From NCBI GenBank assembly GCA_907163345.1, contig CAJQUN010001294.1:16986-80985 (forward strand): a DNA stretch of 64,000 nt, in the 5' to 3' direction. Positions 9,698 through 20,659 of the stretch are shown here, one piece after another. Within the stretch, counting starts at the first letter, position 1, and each line of letters starts with the position of its first letter. The notes below the pieces were generated by a model. It was not told the origin of the DNA, ran no database searches, and was given only the letters and a program-made list of their open reading frames with translations. This DNA comes from Haberlea rhodopensis (Eukaryota; Streptophyta; Magnoliopsida; Lamiales; Gesneriaceae). Made by a program: the position numbers and the translations under genes.

Positions 9698-10130
9698 TTG
9701 ATTGAAAAGTGTCCTTTGTTATTGTACATGAAAATATGAAATGCGAAATTGATTGAAAAGGTTTTTTAAGATTTAAAAATGCCTCGTCAAAAATATCATT
9801 TGCAACCCAAGCCATATTTTTAAAATATGGTTTAATTTAAAGGGTTTTTAAATTATGAAAAGTAATATTTTAAAATACTTAATACATAAGGTTATTTAAA
9901 AACTAATAGTTTAATTTAAAGGATTTTTTAATATTTTTAAATTATAAAGTCCATATTTTAAACTATTAATAACTAAGATTATTTTATAAACTATGTTCTT
10001 AACATGGTCTAGAATCTTGAAATTATCTATTTTGCGTTGGAAAATGGAAAGTGTCCTTTTCTTTGTGCGTGACAAATATGAAATGCCAAATTCACAAATT
10101 TCGAGACTGTTACACATATTTTTAATTAAC
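9698..10130. repeat. AT-rich tandem units (about 345 bp period) flanking the MULE
   Basis: GAAAAGTGTCCTTT..ATATGAAATGC(G/C)AAATT occurs at 9704-9750 and again at about 10048-10092. Sub-repeats of about 80 bp starting GTTTAATTTAAAGG occur at 9830 and 9911. The same blocks lie left of the MULE at 4500-4673, so the MULE sits inside one unit of a pre-existing repeat. No gene. Confidence 0.55.
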
Positions 10131-10363
10131 TACTAAATGTGTAACATATTTTTAATTAACTACTAAATGTAATATGAAGGCGTCAACATACATGGCGTCT
10201 TCAAAACAATTTTTTTTTTTAAAATGAAGTCGTCATTTGAATTGTCGTTTTCACATGAAGCCACCAGTTCAGATGGCGACTTCGGTTAGTTTGCTACAAT
10301 TGTTATAAATGAGTTATTTTGATAAATAAACTTTTTTTTGGGGTTAAAATGATAAAAAACCTG
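10131..10363. mobile_element. Degenerate MULE-family terminus
   Basis: Three worn hairpins, GAAGGCGTC..GGCGTCTTC, GAAGTCGTC..TGTCGTTTTC and GAAGCCACC..GGCGACTTC (about 10176-10282), are followed by TTATTTTGATAAATAAAC and AAAAAACC, the same order as the right end of the foldback element at 12045-13795. It looks like one end of a related element whose other end is not recognisable. Confidence 0.55.
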
Positions 10364-11159
10364 TAAAAACTTCTAGAAATTCAGAAGTCAATATACACTG
10401 TAAATCTGTAGTAATAATTGAGCATAACCAAAAAATCAAAACACAGAGCCTTGCTACGTGAACTAACATCGTACTTCAGGAGTCGACATTACGTCGGCAA
10501 AGCACAAAACTTCATAGACATATATTATTACAAGAATGTGTAAGTTAATTCGTACACGAAGATTACATGTACAACAAATAAGTTTTTAGAACAATGAATG
10601 AACCTTTACCAACAAGTAAACGATACAAAAATAAAATCTTACGAACAAAGAAGATTCGAAAAGCACCATCAGTATTTAAACTTTGCAAATTTTTTGCCTC
10701 ACACACACCACGAGCATCTCCGACCTGAGGGAGGAAACTACAACTATATTACATACGGTGGATGAATGATGAAAAGTAGAAACAAATACCCATATCATTT
10801 ACAAAAACAAACTTCACCTTGTTTATGTCTGTGTAATACACAGAGTTCGAAGAGCTTATTTATTGAGAAGAAGGTATTGTGTACTTTTTCTTTGAAAAGC
10901 CTTTTTTTTTCCAGCAATCTATATTGAAGGGAAGTTTAAGATTTGGGAACGAAGTTGTCAACATCAACAACAGTAAAACTTGAGTGTGAAATGGAGGTAT
11001 GAAGGTCATTACACACGACAACTTGCTGTTTCTTTGGCCTGAGTCAAAATTAATGGATTAGAAAAAGGGTGTATAGCATGGAGAAATGAAGAGGAATAAG
11101 ATGATAAATTTTATGAGTTATTATCTAATCTTTAAATCTCTAAATAAATTCAATCACCA
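10364..11159. other. Intergenic DNA, no supported feature
   Basis: No long ORF. A short minus-strand stretch near 10650-10735 (after a CAG acceptor-like site) looks weakly exon-like but has no recognisable family. Nothing else stands out. Confidence 0.4.
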
Positions 11160-11656
11160 GAGGCGTAGTTAGGAATTTTACGTATGGAGGGCTGGAGAAA
11201 AAGGCCCCTTGCTAGGGTTTGGGGCAGAGCCCCCGAAAGGAAATTTGGGAGATTCATTGCCCATAGTCTATTCGATCCCTTCATTTCCTACTGGGTGAAA
11301 ATAAAAAAAAAAACGGGTTCACTAAATGTTAAATATGTCCATTTCTGGACCACCTTGAAAGCAAATATATCCATTTTAACCAATCATAATCTTCTCGATG
11401 ACCATAATTTTTTTTAAAAGAAATAAACTTTACTAAAAATGATATATATCTACATATTTAAAAAAATTCACTTAAAAATAAAAAAAATTGGACAAATAAC
11501 TATGAAATTATTTTATCAACATGCCTGTTAAAAACAAATAGACACTCTATTTGCTATATATCTTAAACACAAAACATATATATACAATAATTCTGGACAT
11601 GGCTGGGTGGTCTAAAGCCCACCCTAGTCCATACCTAAGATCTGCCCCTGTCAATC
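11160..11656. mobile_element. Possible small non-autonomous DNA transposon (MITE-like)
   Basis: The left edge reads AGAGGCGTAGTTAGGAATTT..TATGGAGGGCTGG; the right edge, reverse-complemented, reads AGGGGCAGATCTTAGG-TATGGACTAGGGTGGGC. These ends are imperfect inverted repeats of a type common in plant MITE-like elements. The interior (about 0.45 kb) is AT-rich with no coding potential; the ORFs at 11184-11417 and 11551-11790 run through the ends and are not genes. No clear target duplication was found. Confidence 0.4.
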
Positions 11657-12044
11657 CCTATGCATATGGTTGGTTATGTGCAATTTCAATTAGCAAATAT
11701 TATCGAAAGGCAATTTCAATTAGTATGAGCTTCAAAGAAACTAAAGAGAGAATTCAAATCCTGATTACTAGAGTTAAATTTGATAATTAATGCCATTAAA
11801 AACTATTAGTTAGGAAATTAAAAACAATTACAACATATTTTAATTAAGGATAATAGATTTGTATGAACCACGTTGGTTCTGTGGGAGAAACTGGCACTCC
11901 CATACTTGTGTTGTTTAAATTTAAATTTGATAAATTAGTGACGAGACTCGGTTTTTATATTCAGGATTGGAGAATGATAATAAAATATCGAACGAGTTGT
12001 CGCCTGTCCTGTCGGAGCTGTGAAGAAGAAAGCATTTCCCCGCG
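11657..12044. other. Intergenic DNA, no supported feature
   Basis: AT-rich. A short ORF at 11863-12063 has no family resemblance. The last bases (12035-12044) are the left target duplication of the foldback element. Confidence 0.4.
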
Positions 12045-13795
12045 GGGTTTTTTAATAATATAACCTAAAAAAAAAAAAATTATTTAACAAAATAACCTAA
12101 AAAATTTTTTATTTATCAAAATGACCGAAGTCGCCATCTTAGATGGCGACTTCAGTACAAAATTTTTTTTTTTATTGAAGTCGCCATCTCAGATGGCGAC
12201 TTCAGTACAAATTTTTTTTTTTTACTGAAGTCGCCATCTGAGATGACGATTTCAATATAAAATTAATTTTTTTTGAAGTCGCCATCTCAGATGGCGACTT
12301 CAATATAATTTTTTATTTTTAGTGTGGAAGTTGCCATATATATATATATATATATTTATTTATTTATTTATATTTATATATGTAGAAGTTGCCATATCAA
12401 ATGTCGTCTTCCATATATATGACAACTTCTATGTATGTTAAGTAATTACATCAATTATGGAAGGCTAAATAAAATCTATTTTTACTATAAGTGTATGTTT
12501 ATATAATAGGACATAAAAAATTTAATTTACGGGGTATTAGATAATTTTACACTTTCTTATTTTCTTTTTTTTTTTGGAATGCAATTTCGTTGTCTACTTA
12601 TTCAAATATTATACAAAGATTTTAAAAAATACACATTTCAATTTTTACAAAAAGGATCGTGCTTGGCTATAATGCACGGACATTGATACGGCGATACTGA
12701 CACGGCACGATTCACTTTGTACTATGGAAACTAATTTTTTTAATAATAATAATAATAATATCATATTATTTCTTTACAAAATAATAATAATAATAATAAC
12801 ACTAATATAATAAATTAATTAATTAATAATAACATTTATAAGAGCTAGTTAAAATAATAATATTAATGATAAATCACGATAAAAATATATATAATGGAAA
12901 TGGGATGGACAATGTTATTAAATTATATCTATTGTTTTTTTTTCCAGTATACTTATAATGTGATATATTAATTTGAATTAATATAGTGTGTTATCTATTA
13001 TATTGAATAAGTAGACAAGGAATTGCACGGATACTGATAGGGCGACACTGATATGATATTATTATTATTATTATTTTTGTAAAGAAATAATATGATATTA
13101 TTATTATTATTATTAAAAAAATTAGTTTCCATAGTACAAAGTGAATCGTGACGTGTCAGTATCGTCGTATCAATGTCCGTGCATTATAGCCAAGCACGAT
13201 CCTTTTGTAAAAATTGAAATGTGTATTTTTTAAAATCTTTGTATAATATTTGAATAAGTAGACAACGAAATTGCATCCCAAAAAGAAAAAGAAAATAAAA
13301 AAGTGTAAAATTATCTAGTACCCCGTAAATTAATTTTTTTATGTCCTATTATATAAACATACACTTATAGTAAAAGTAGATTTTATTTAGCCTTCCATAA
13401 TTGATGTAATTACTTAACATACATAGAAGTTGTCATATATATGGAAGACGGCATTTGATATGGCAACTTCTACATATATAAATATAAATAAATATATATA
13501 TATATGGCAACTTCCACAGTAAAAATAAAAAAACTATATTGAAGTCGCTATCTCAGATGGCGACTTCAAAAAAAAAATTAATTTTATATTGAAGTCGCCA
13601 TCTGAGATGGCGACTTCAGTAAAAAAAAAAATTTGTACTGAAGTCGCCATCTCAGATGGCGACTTCAATAAAAAAAATAAAATTGTACTGAAGTCGCCAT
13701 CTCAGATGGCGACTTCGGTTATTTTGATAAATAAAAAAAAATTTAGGTTATTTTGTTAAACAATTTTTTTTTTAGGTTATATTATTAAAAAACCC
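12045..13795. mobile_element. Foldback element of MULE type (1.75 kb near-perfect inverted repeat)
   Basis: Both ends read GGGTTTTTTAATAATATAAC inward, and the two halves are nearly reverse-complementary from the ends to a loop around 12800-13060. Each arm carries four hairpin modules GAAGTCGCCATCT..AGATGGCGACTTC (12125-12303 and 13537-13710), an ATATATAT stretch, and a unique block (12590-12750 against 13115-13275). Flanks 12035-12044 (TTTCCCCGCG) and 13796-13805 (TTCCCCCGCG) form a 10-bp target duplication with one mismatch, the length expected for Mutator-type insertions. The modules mirror those of the MULE at 4674-9697 with GTCGCC for GGCGCC. No ORF, so transposase must be supplied in trans. 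The transcript would fold into one long hairpin, a plausible small-RNA source. Confidence 0.9.
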
Positions 13796-13964
13796 TTCCC
13801 CCGCGTCTATCTATGCAGACACAGAGACGAAGTTGGTATTTCGGATTTTACTAGGTTTGCACTAAGTCACATAATCCTCCTACCCCCCTCCACGCACTGG
13901 CGCTCCGGCCGCGAACTGGCGAACTTAGTGCGCGTGCGGCGCATTAAGGCGACTTAAGAATTTC

Positions 13965-14120
13965 TAGTTCGCGCTTTAAGAATTTCTAGCTCTCGCACTA
14001 AGATTTTATAATTCGCGCACTAAGATTTTATAATTCGCGCACTAAGATTTCCTAATTCGCGCATTAAGATTTCATAATTCGCGCATTAAGATTTACTAAG
14101 TCGCGCACTAAGTTACTAAG
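13965..14120 (+). repeat. 22-bp tandem repeat, about six copies
   Basis: Units of the form CGCGCACTAAGATTTNNTAATT, with CGCGCATTAAGATT variants, run from about 13990 to 14115 after two diverged leading copies. Confidence 0.8.
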
Positions 14121-14960
14121 TCTTGTTAATCCTCCTTAATTCTCCGATTTTTTTTTTTTTTGTAATTATAAAAAAAATCTTTGATTTAGGGTTTAGATGA
14201 ATTTTTATGGTTTCTAGGTATTTTGGATTGGTAAGAAAATTATATTATATGGTAAATAGATAGATAATGAATCATGAAAAGATAACATATGAAAGATTAA
14301 AATATGTGATAAAAGAAAGTATGATAAATCTGTGATTTTGTAACATTTTTGCGGAGTAAATAATAATAAATTTGATATCTTAGTTTTTGCATGAAAATTA
14401 ATAGAATGAACTTTATAAATAAAACTTTTATTTTTATTGAGTTAATTTAAATGTTTATATTAGTCATTTCATAAAGTAATAATATAAGTCTTCAGAAATA
14501 ATATGAGTCATTTTTAATAAATTCATATTATTACCAAACATGTTGGAATAAATATGAACAATTTGGTTTCATTTTTCAAATTCGTTATTTTATATCTTAA
14601 AATAAAACAAAACTTTAATACTTCATTTCTATTTCTACAATATATTTTTCGGAGAACTCTTACTAGACGAACGATCAAATACAAGATTCAAATTACGTTG
14701 TATCACTGTCTATAACATTTTTGCAAAGCTGCAAATGTTAGACTATTCAATAAAATCTAATTTTAATGTTTTTTAAGAATGGTAAAGCTGCAAACATCAA
14801 AGTTGTTAAGAACTTGATATTGTAAATTTATAAATAATATAATAATGATGTGAGTATGTTAAATATGATGTATATTATGTATGTTTAACTTCATTTCATC
14901 AGTGTATATGTATATATATATATTTATTTATTTTTAATAGGCGCATTAAGGCGCACCCGC
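14121..14960. other. AT-rich downstream region of the transporter gene
   Basis: No ORF or clear repeat apart from A/T runs and a (TA)n tract near 14905-14925. Confidence 0.4.
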
Positions 14961-15245
14961 ACTCAATTTTTTTGCAAATTGACGCACTCACGCATTCGCA
15001 TCCGCATCCGCATCCGCTCCCGCATCGGACTTATGTGACTTAGGGTTTGCAGCAAATTATCTTTCAACTGTTTCCCAATTTTGCCTGACAAACTAGAAAC
15101 CCGTACTCAATTTTTTTGCAAATTGACGCACTCACGCATTCGCATCCGCATCCGCATCCGCTCCCGCATCGGACTTATGTGACTTAGGGTTTGCAGCAAA
15201 TTATCTTTCAACTGTTTCCCAATTTTGCCTGACAAACTAGAAACC
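14961..15245 (+). repeat. Two-copy tandem duplication, 144-bp period
   Basis: 14961-15104 and 15105-15245 are almost identical over about 140 bp. Each holds a (CATCCG)n run (GCATCCGCATCCGCATCCGC) and the block TTATGTGACTTAGGGTTTGC. The near identity implies a recent duplication, about 135 bp downstream of the transporter stop codon. Confidence 0.9.
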
Positions 15246-15379
15246 AACCATCAATTGTCGCGAAATAAAAAAAAAAAAATTATGCTTATTCTTTCAACTC
15301 AAACTATGTTTAATTTTTTCATACAAATAAATTTCAAACTTTAATCCAAAAGTTCGAATGCCTCCTCCAACTCATATGC

Positions 15380-18300
15380 TTATTCGTAAAACTTGTAAGT
15401 TTTAGCCTTCATTATGATTTGCCTGAGCGCTCCCATGGGTCCCACAATGGTCAAAATAACTCCAAACATTATGCAAAACTGAGATGTCAACACCAAAAAT
15501 CAATTAGAATTTGTGCTTAGTTCTGAGCAAGACCAAAGTTAAGAAATTATGATTCTTGAAACTGCACATACCCAATTCGCAAACCAAGAAAGGCCAAGTC
15601 TCCTCGGTTTTTTTAATACAAGCCATATGATGCAGGGAAGCTGCAGAGTTCACCAATTTTATATGCTACAAGCTGCAGAATGAATACAGATGCAAGAAAC
15701 ACAATAAGAATTGCTTACATAGTACGTAGTTGGCGCGAGAGCAAATCCTCCAAAAAATCCAAGAAGCCCGTTGAAGAAAGGGAAGGTTATCGCCATAAAC
15801 ATAGTAAATGCTAGAAAACAATGATGTCTATTTAATGAACTCAAATTAAACCTGAACCACAAAGCCTACAAAACATAGTTACTTACCCACATAACTATTC
15901 CTTGCAACAAAACGCAGATACCAACTTCGTCTGAAGCTCAGTTTCTTTACTAGCCCAGTTTCAATAAAGTCGTATACTGGCATAGCATATATCTGCACAT
16001 AAATACCATGTGTGTATGATACTCTACGATGGGGATAAAGAAATCGAGTATCGACATGAAAAAAGATCTGACTAAATTTGTTATAATCACCTGATATGTC
16101 CCGATAAGATGAACTACAACAAACATGTTAGCCATGGCAATAAGCCATTTAGGTTTCTTTAGTGTAATTAGAATATTTTCATCCACTGTATTGCCAAATA
16201 TCAAGTATCCAACGATTCCAACTGGGAAGTAGCAAATGGCAACGACTATATAGGCGACGATTATGCCCCTCCACATAGGTACCTTCGAAGGCTTATCTCG
16301 GGTAGAAGGCATAGAAGCTTGAATCTCCATCACTACACTGTGACCGCTATATGCAAAAGCCACGGTTCCTAAGGAACCAAAAAAGTTAAAAACTCTACCA
16401 ACCGTTGTATGAGATCTGTATCCATATTGCACATCAGGTTGCACGCCCATGTTGACAGAAGCTCCCCAAGCTATTGCAGAGTAACTTCACAAAATAAGAC
16501 ATTCGTTAACAGTGTAACTTGAAACTTTTAAACTAACTGCAAAAGGGGATCGAGTTAAATTATTAATGGATTGAGTTAAATTGTTGAAAACTTAACATTG
16601 GATTCTAGGATTTTAGAGATTTCATCAAATTACAAAGCAAGAAACGAGACACATACCTGACGGACATGACAGCTGCTGCCAAAGATATGCCAGAGATTGA
16701 GTTGAAACTGGGGAGTTGGGAGAGTGCGAAGTGAGCAGAGGCGAAGATCATGATAAAATAGGAAAGCTTGATGTTCTTGCAGGGTTCGTGGCAGAGTAAC
16801 TCATGGAATTTCTTGAGTGATTGACCTCCTGTAACCATATATACTATGTCTACTCCAACTTGGACAACTAACTGCATGGGAATGACGATCCAAAGGCCAA
16901 GCTTTTCACCAAAAGCATGTTGTCCAAGCTCATGATACCTGTCGAAACGTTTCCCACGATCCGTTTCATGCATTTCAACCATTTGCCACAAAGAGTACAG
17001 CGTGACGATCCAAGATAAGACCAATACCGTTATTCCAGGACCCCTGAAAAAAATGGCAGCACAATGAAGGGATACGAGGAAATGCGTTCTTGTACTCACT
17101 TCTCAGTAAACTAAGGCAGAAATACATTTTTATTCTTTTAATTTTCATTACTCGTTACTTGTAATTTTAAAGGTCCTCTTATCTTTATTGGGTCAGATAC
17201 TTTTGTCGTTTATGTTTTATCAAATGTAATTTTAGTTCTTTCTAAAAGATTATTGAACTTTCCAAAAACATAATCTCTTTTAATGATTTTTTCTTGATTC
17301 TTAAAATGATATTACTTCAATTTCCCACTGTTTTTTCTTAAAATCATTTTCTATCATCACGTTATATGAATTCCATTCAACTTATAATAAAGAACGCAAA
17401 ACAAGTAGATGATTTTCCTCATGCAATTTCATATTGCCTGTAATTTTAAGTAACCGTTTAGTGCTAATTTTAAAAAAATTATAAATTTTAAGAAAATATT
17501 CATAATTAACGTTAAAATTTGGCTTTTAATGTTTTGTGGTGTTCTTCTCTCATGTATTTTTTTTTCGTAGCATTTTTTTCGTAGCAAAATAGATCAGTAA
17601 CATATATGCTTTTATTTCATACATGCTTCGGAAAAGTGATTTTCATTAAAAAAAATTTAAATGAAAGAAACGCATACCGAGTATGCGTTTCTTTCAATTA
17701 AACGCGATTCACTTATTTGTTTAACCACAAAACACTAAATGCCAATTTTTGACGTTATTTGAAATTTTTTTAGAATTTATAATTTTTTTTGAAAATTACC
17801 CATCCCCAGCTAAAATAATTGGGGGTTTTTAATTATTTGACCTAAAAAAAATCTATTTATTAAAATGACCCAATTAATTTTTTTTTATTATCAGTATGAC
17901 CGAAGTCGCCATATGAGATGTCGACTTCAGTACGAAAATAAATTTTTTTATTGAAGTCGCCATCTAAGATGGCAACTTCAATATAATTTTTTTTTTTACA
18001 AGGAAGTCGCCATATATATATATATTTATATGGAAATCGTCGTTTCAGATGACGACTTCCATATATGTATGTATTTTTATATGGAAGTTGACATCTCATA
18101 TGACGACTTCCGTATATATAGTATTCTACTATTTAATAGTCTTCCATATATATATTTTTAATTTTGTTATATATATAGACTTTCATATATATTTAATAGT
18201 CTTTTTTACTAAATATCATATAACATAGTCTTCTATTAATTAATAATTCTACAATATCCTTTATTTATTATTTTCTACTTCTTAATAAATTACTATAAAT

Positions 18301-18511
18301 TAATGAAAATAATATGTTCTTTTATATATTTACTATTTTTTAAATTAGATCTATAATTTTAAATTATGCCCAAACAAACTTATTCTCACTAAATAACATT
18401 ATCATAATTAAATTTTAGATGGTTAAACTTTAGAATTGATATTTATATTGTGTTCATACTATTTTAAATTATACTTATAATGTGATATTATATTTAAATT
18501 AATATAGTATG

Positions 18512-18547
<36 letters not shown>

Positions 18548-18623
18548 AATACCAGTTTTTTAGTAATTATACTTATAAATTTGAATCTTATATGATAACT
18601 TCGTTATAAAAAAAACTGATAGT

Positions 18624-18660
<37 letters not shown>

Positions 18661-19836
18661 GATAACACATTATATTAATTCAAATTTATATCACATCATA
18701 TGTATACTTGGAAAAAAACAATAGATATAATTTAATAACATTGTCCATCCGACTTCCATATATATATTTTTATTTGCTTTATCATTAATATTATTATTTT
18801 AACTAGCTCTTATAAAATGTTATTATTAAATTATTTATTATAGTAGTATAATATATTATTATTATTATTAAGAAAGAAACAATGTATGATGAAATAAACT
18901 TATTTAAAGTATTTTTGAAAAATATATTATTTTCATTAACTTATAGTAATTTATTAAGAAGTAGAAAATAATAAATAAAGGATACTGTAGAATTTTTAAG
19001 TAATAGAAGACTATGTTATATGATATTTAGTAAAAATATTATGTAAAATATATATATGGAAGTCTGACACAATAAATATGAAGGACCAAAATCACGGATT
19101 TAAAAACAAAAAGATGTATAATACATAGTCATGAAAATTAAATATTGAGAGTTGTATTTCATATTGAGTTATATTTGCTCCTTATAAAAGATTTTGGGCT
19201 ACTCCAATCCATGTATTCTTAAAATTAAAGGATTAGAAATGCATTTTCCCATAAACTAAGGAATAGATTAAAAAATTCATAAGCTTACTGTAGTAAGTTG
19301 AAGGGTTACTGTATTCTTACATACCATCCTAGTTCGGACATGGCGTAAGGGAGGCCAAGAACTCCAGCTCCAACTATAGCTGTGATATTGTGGAAAGCTG
19401 AGGACCACCATTTTGCAGTTCTAGAAGAAGGGATAGGAAGCCAATCGTCGATTGCCCTCTGTTCCGCGGATCGATCTTCCTCCTACATTACGTATTCTAT
19501 GTGTAAGACCTCAAATTTACCTAGGTAATTAATTGTTCAAAGAGAGTTAAAAAAAGAAAAAAAAACTACATAAAAACAAAAAAGATTGATCCAACATGCA
19601 GCATAGTCCAACAAATTAGCAGATGCAAAATAAAGAGAAAAATTCAGATTTAAGCACAAAGAAACTTCAAAGGGTATTCAAGAAATCCCACAAGTTAGCG
19701 AGAAATCGATGATTTGGTGAAATAAATTTAACAACCATGCCCAAGCTTCTTGTCCACAAGTGTATATAAACGAACCAAAGAGTCTCACATCTTTAAAATA
19801 GAAGTTATCTTCATCAACGGGAACTACGGCATCCAT
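15380..19836 (-). CDS. Lysine/histidine transporter (LHT-type amino-acid permease), eight exons
   Basis: Minus-strand exons 19836-19789, 19482-19325, 17043-16657, 16484-16091, 15992-15887, 15810-15719, 15640-15572 and 15478-15380 have GT..AG borders and matching phases. They sum to 1353 nt, 450 codons plus stop; LHT1-type proteins are about 446. This is an AAAP-family (Aa_trans) proton-coupled amino-acid symporter, expected at the plasma membrane. Hallmarks: the acidic N-terminus, WWSSAFHNITAIVGAGVLGL (first membrane segment), LPYAMSELGWGPG, GGQSLKKFHEL, ISLAAAVMSVSYSAIAWGAS, FAYSGHSVVMEIQASMPST, PMWRGIIVAYIVVAICYFPV, FFGGFALAPTTYYLPCIIWL, and the C-terminus MKAKTYKFYE. About ten hydrophobic segments are visible. 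The start ATG fits the family's short acidic leader (MDAVVPVDEDNFYFKD). No break was found. Intron 2 (2.28 kb) is enlarged by a foldback transposon. The exact paralogue, such as LHT1 versus another LHT, cannot be decided. Confidence 0.95.
17100..17821. other. Intron 2 of the transporter gene, unique part
   Basis: AT-rich intron sequence between exon 3 and the foldback insertion. A small inverted pair GAAACGCATACC/GGTATGCGTTTC forms a hairpin at about 17666-17694, followed by CAATTAAACGCGATTCAC, which mirrors sequence just before it (GTGATTTTCATT..). Confidence 0.5.
17822..19066. mobile_element. Foldback (MULE-type) element inside intron 2 of the transporter gene
   Basis: The left end GGGTTTTTAATTATTTGACCT is followed by worn modules GAAGTCGCCAT..GTCGACTTC, GAAGTCGCCATCT..AGATGGCAACTTC and GGAAGT..ACTTCC (17895-18110). 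Inner arms at about 18195-18330 and 18915-19040 are reverse complements (for example CTAAATATCATATAACATAG), with (TTA)n and (AAT)n runs at 18519-18545 and 18629-18660. An inner block around 18660-18750 (ACAATAGATATAATTTAATA) matches the centre of the element at 12045-13795 in inverted orientation. The right outer modules are missing, so this copy is truncated. It adds about 1.2 kb to the intron without touching splice sites. Confidence 0.8.
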
Positions 19837-20659
19837 TTGATTCTTTTTCAGATTCAAGAATTAAGGAGAAAAAGAAACTGAACCGAGGAGCACGACGAAA
19901 AAAAATGACTTCTCTCTACAAAATAAAAAGATTCAATGAGATGACTGACGCTGGAAAATGTGCGATGATGGGTTGTATTTTCCAAGAAAATTCTTGAGAA
20001 GATAATTAAGTTGTATTTTGATGATCGCTGTGTGAGGCTGACTTTATGGTATTACTTCCAACAAACTATTTTACAACCTTATAATTTCGTTAAATAACTT
20101 AATTTAAAATATTTTACATTTGATATTATAATATAAAAGGCATTACACAAAAATAATGATTTTAAACATAGTTTTTATATTAACAATAATTTAATTATTC
20201 GTAATAATATAATTATAATTATGCATGTTAGTATAATTATAAATATATACTAATTTTTATTGTTGGCATTATATTATTACTATTATCATGAGTTATTATT
20301 ATTATAATATTACTGCCACTATTATTAATGATGTTTTCATAGTTGTTATTTTTGTTATTATAGTTAATATTATATATTATTACTATTTCTATTATAATTA
20401 TTATAAAAAAATTATTTGTATCAGTCATTGTTATCTGGGTGGTATAGTAATAAGTAATCATTATTATAAGGTTATTTTTCCTAATAATCATTATTAGTTG
20501 TTATTGTTAATATGTTGTTGCTGTATGTAGTAAAGATATATTTGATAATCGATATAATAAAATCTATGAGGAAAATTTGATTTGCTAAAGGCAACATTAA
20601 TAAGCTCTCTCGATTAATATTTAAAAAAAAAAGAAAAAAAAAACTTATAGCTCTCCCAA
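19837..20659. promoter_or_regulatory. 5' UTR and upstream region of the transporter gene; AT-rich tract
   Basis: The gene reads leftward from 19836, so its leader and promoter lie here. No unambiguous TATA box or transcription start can be fixed. From about 20100 the sequence becomes extremely A+T-rich, with dense TTATTATTA runs at about 20260-20500 that give chance ORFs on both strands (20237-20497). Confidence 0.4.

Noticed and set aside
10640..10740. Possible minus-strand exon after a CAG acceptor-like site
   Set aside because: Short, no partner exons and no recognised protein family.
13857..15195. Inverted words GCACTAAGTCACATAA (13860) and TTATGTGACTTAG (15030, 15174) as ends of a transposon
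   Set aside because: Only about 13 bp match, no target duplication, and the right word is inside a tandem duplication.
20237..20497. ORFs on both strands rich in N, I, Y
   Set aside because: Pure AT-rich low-complexity DNA.
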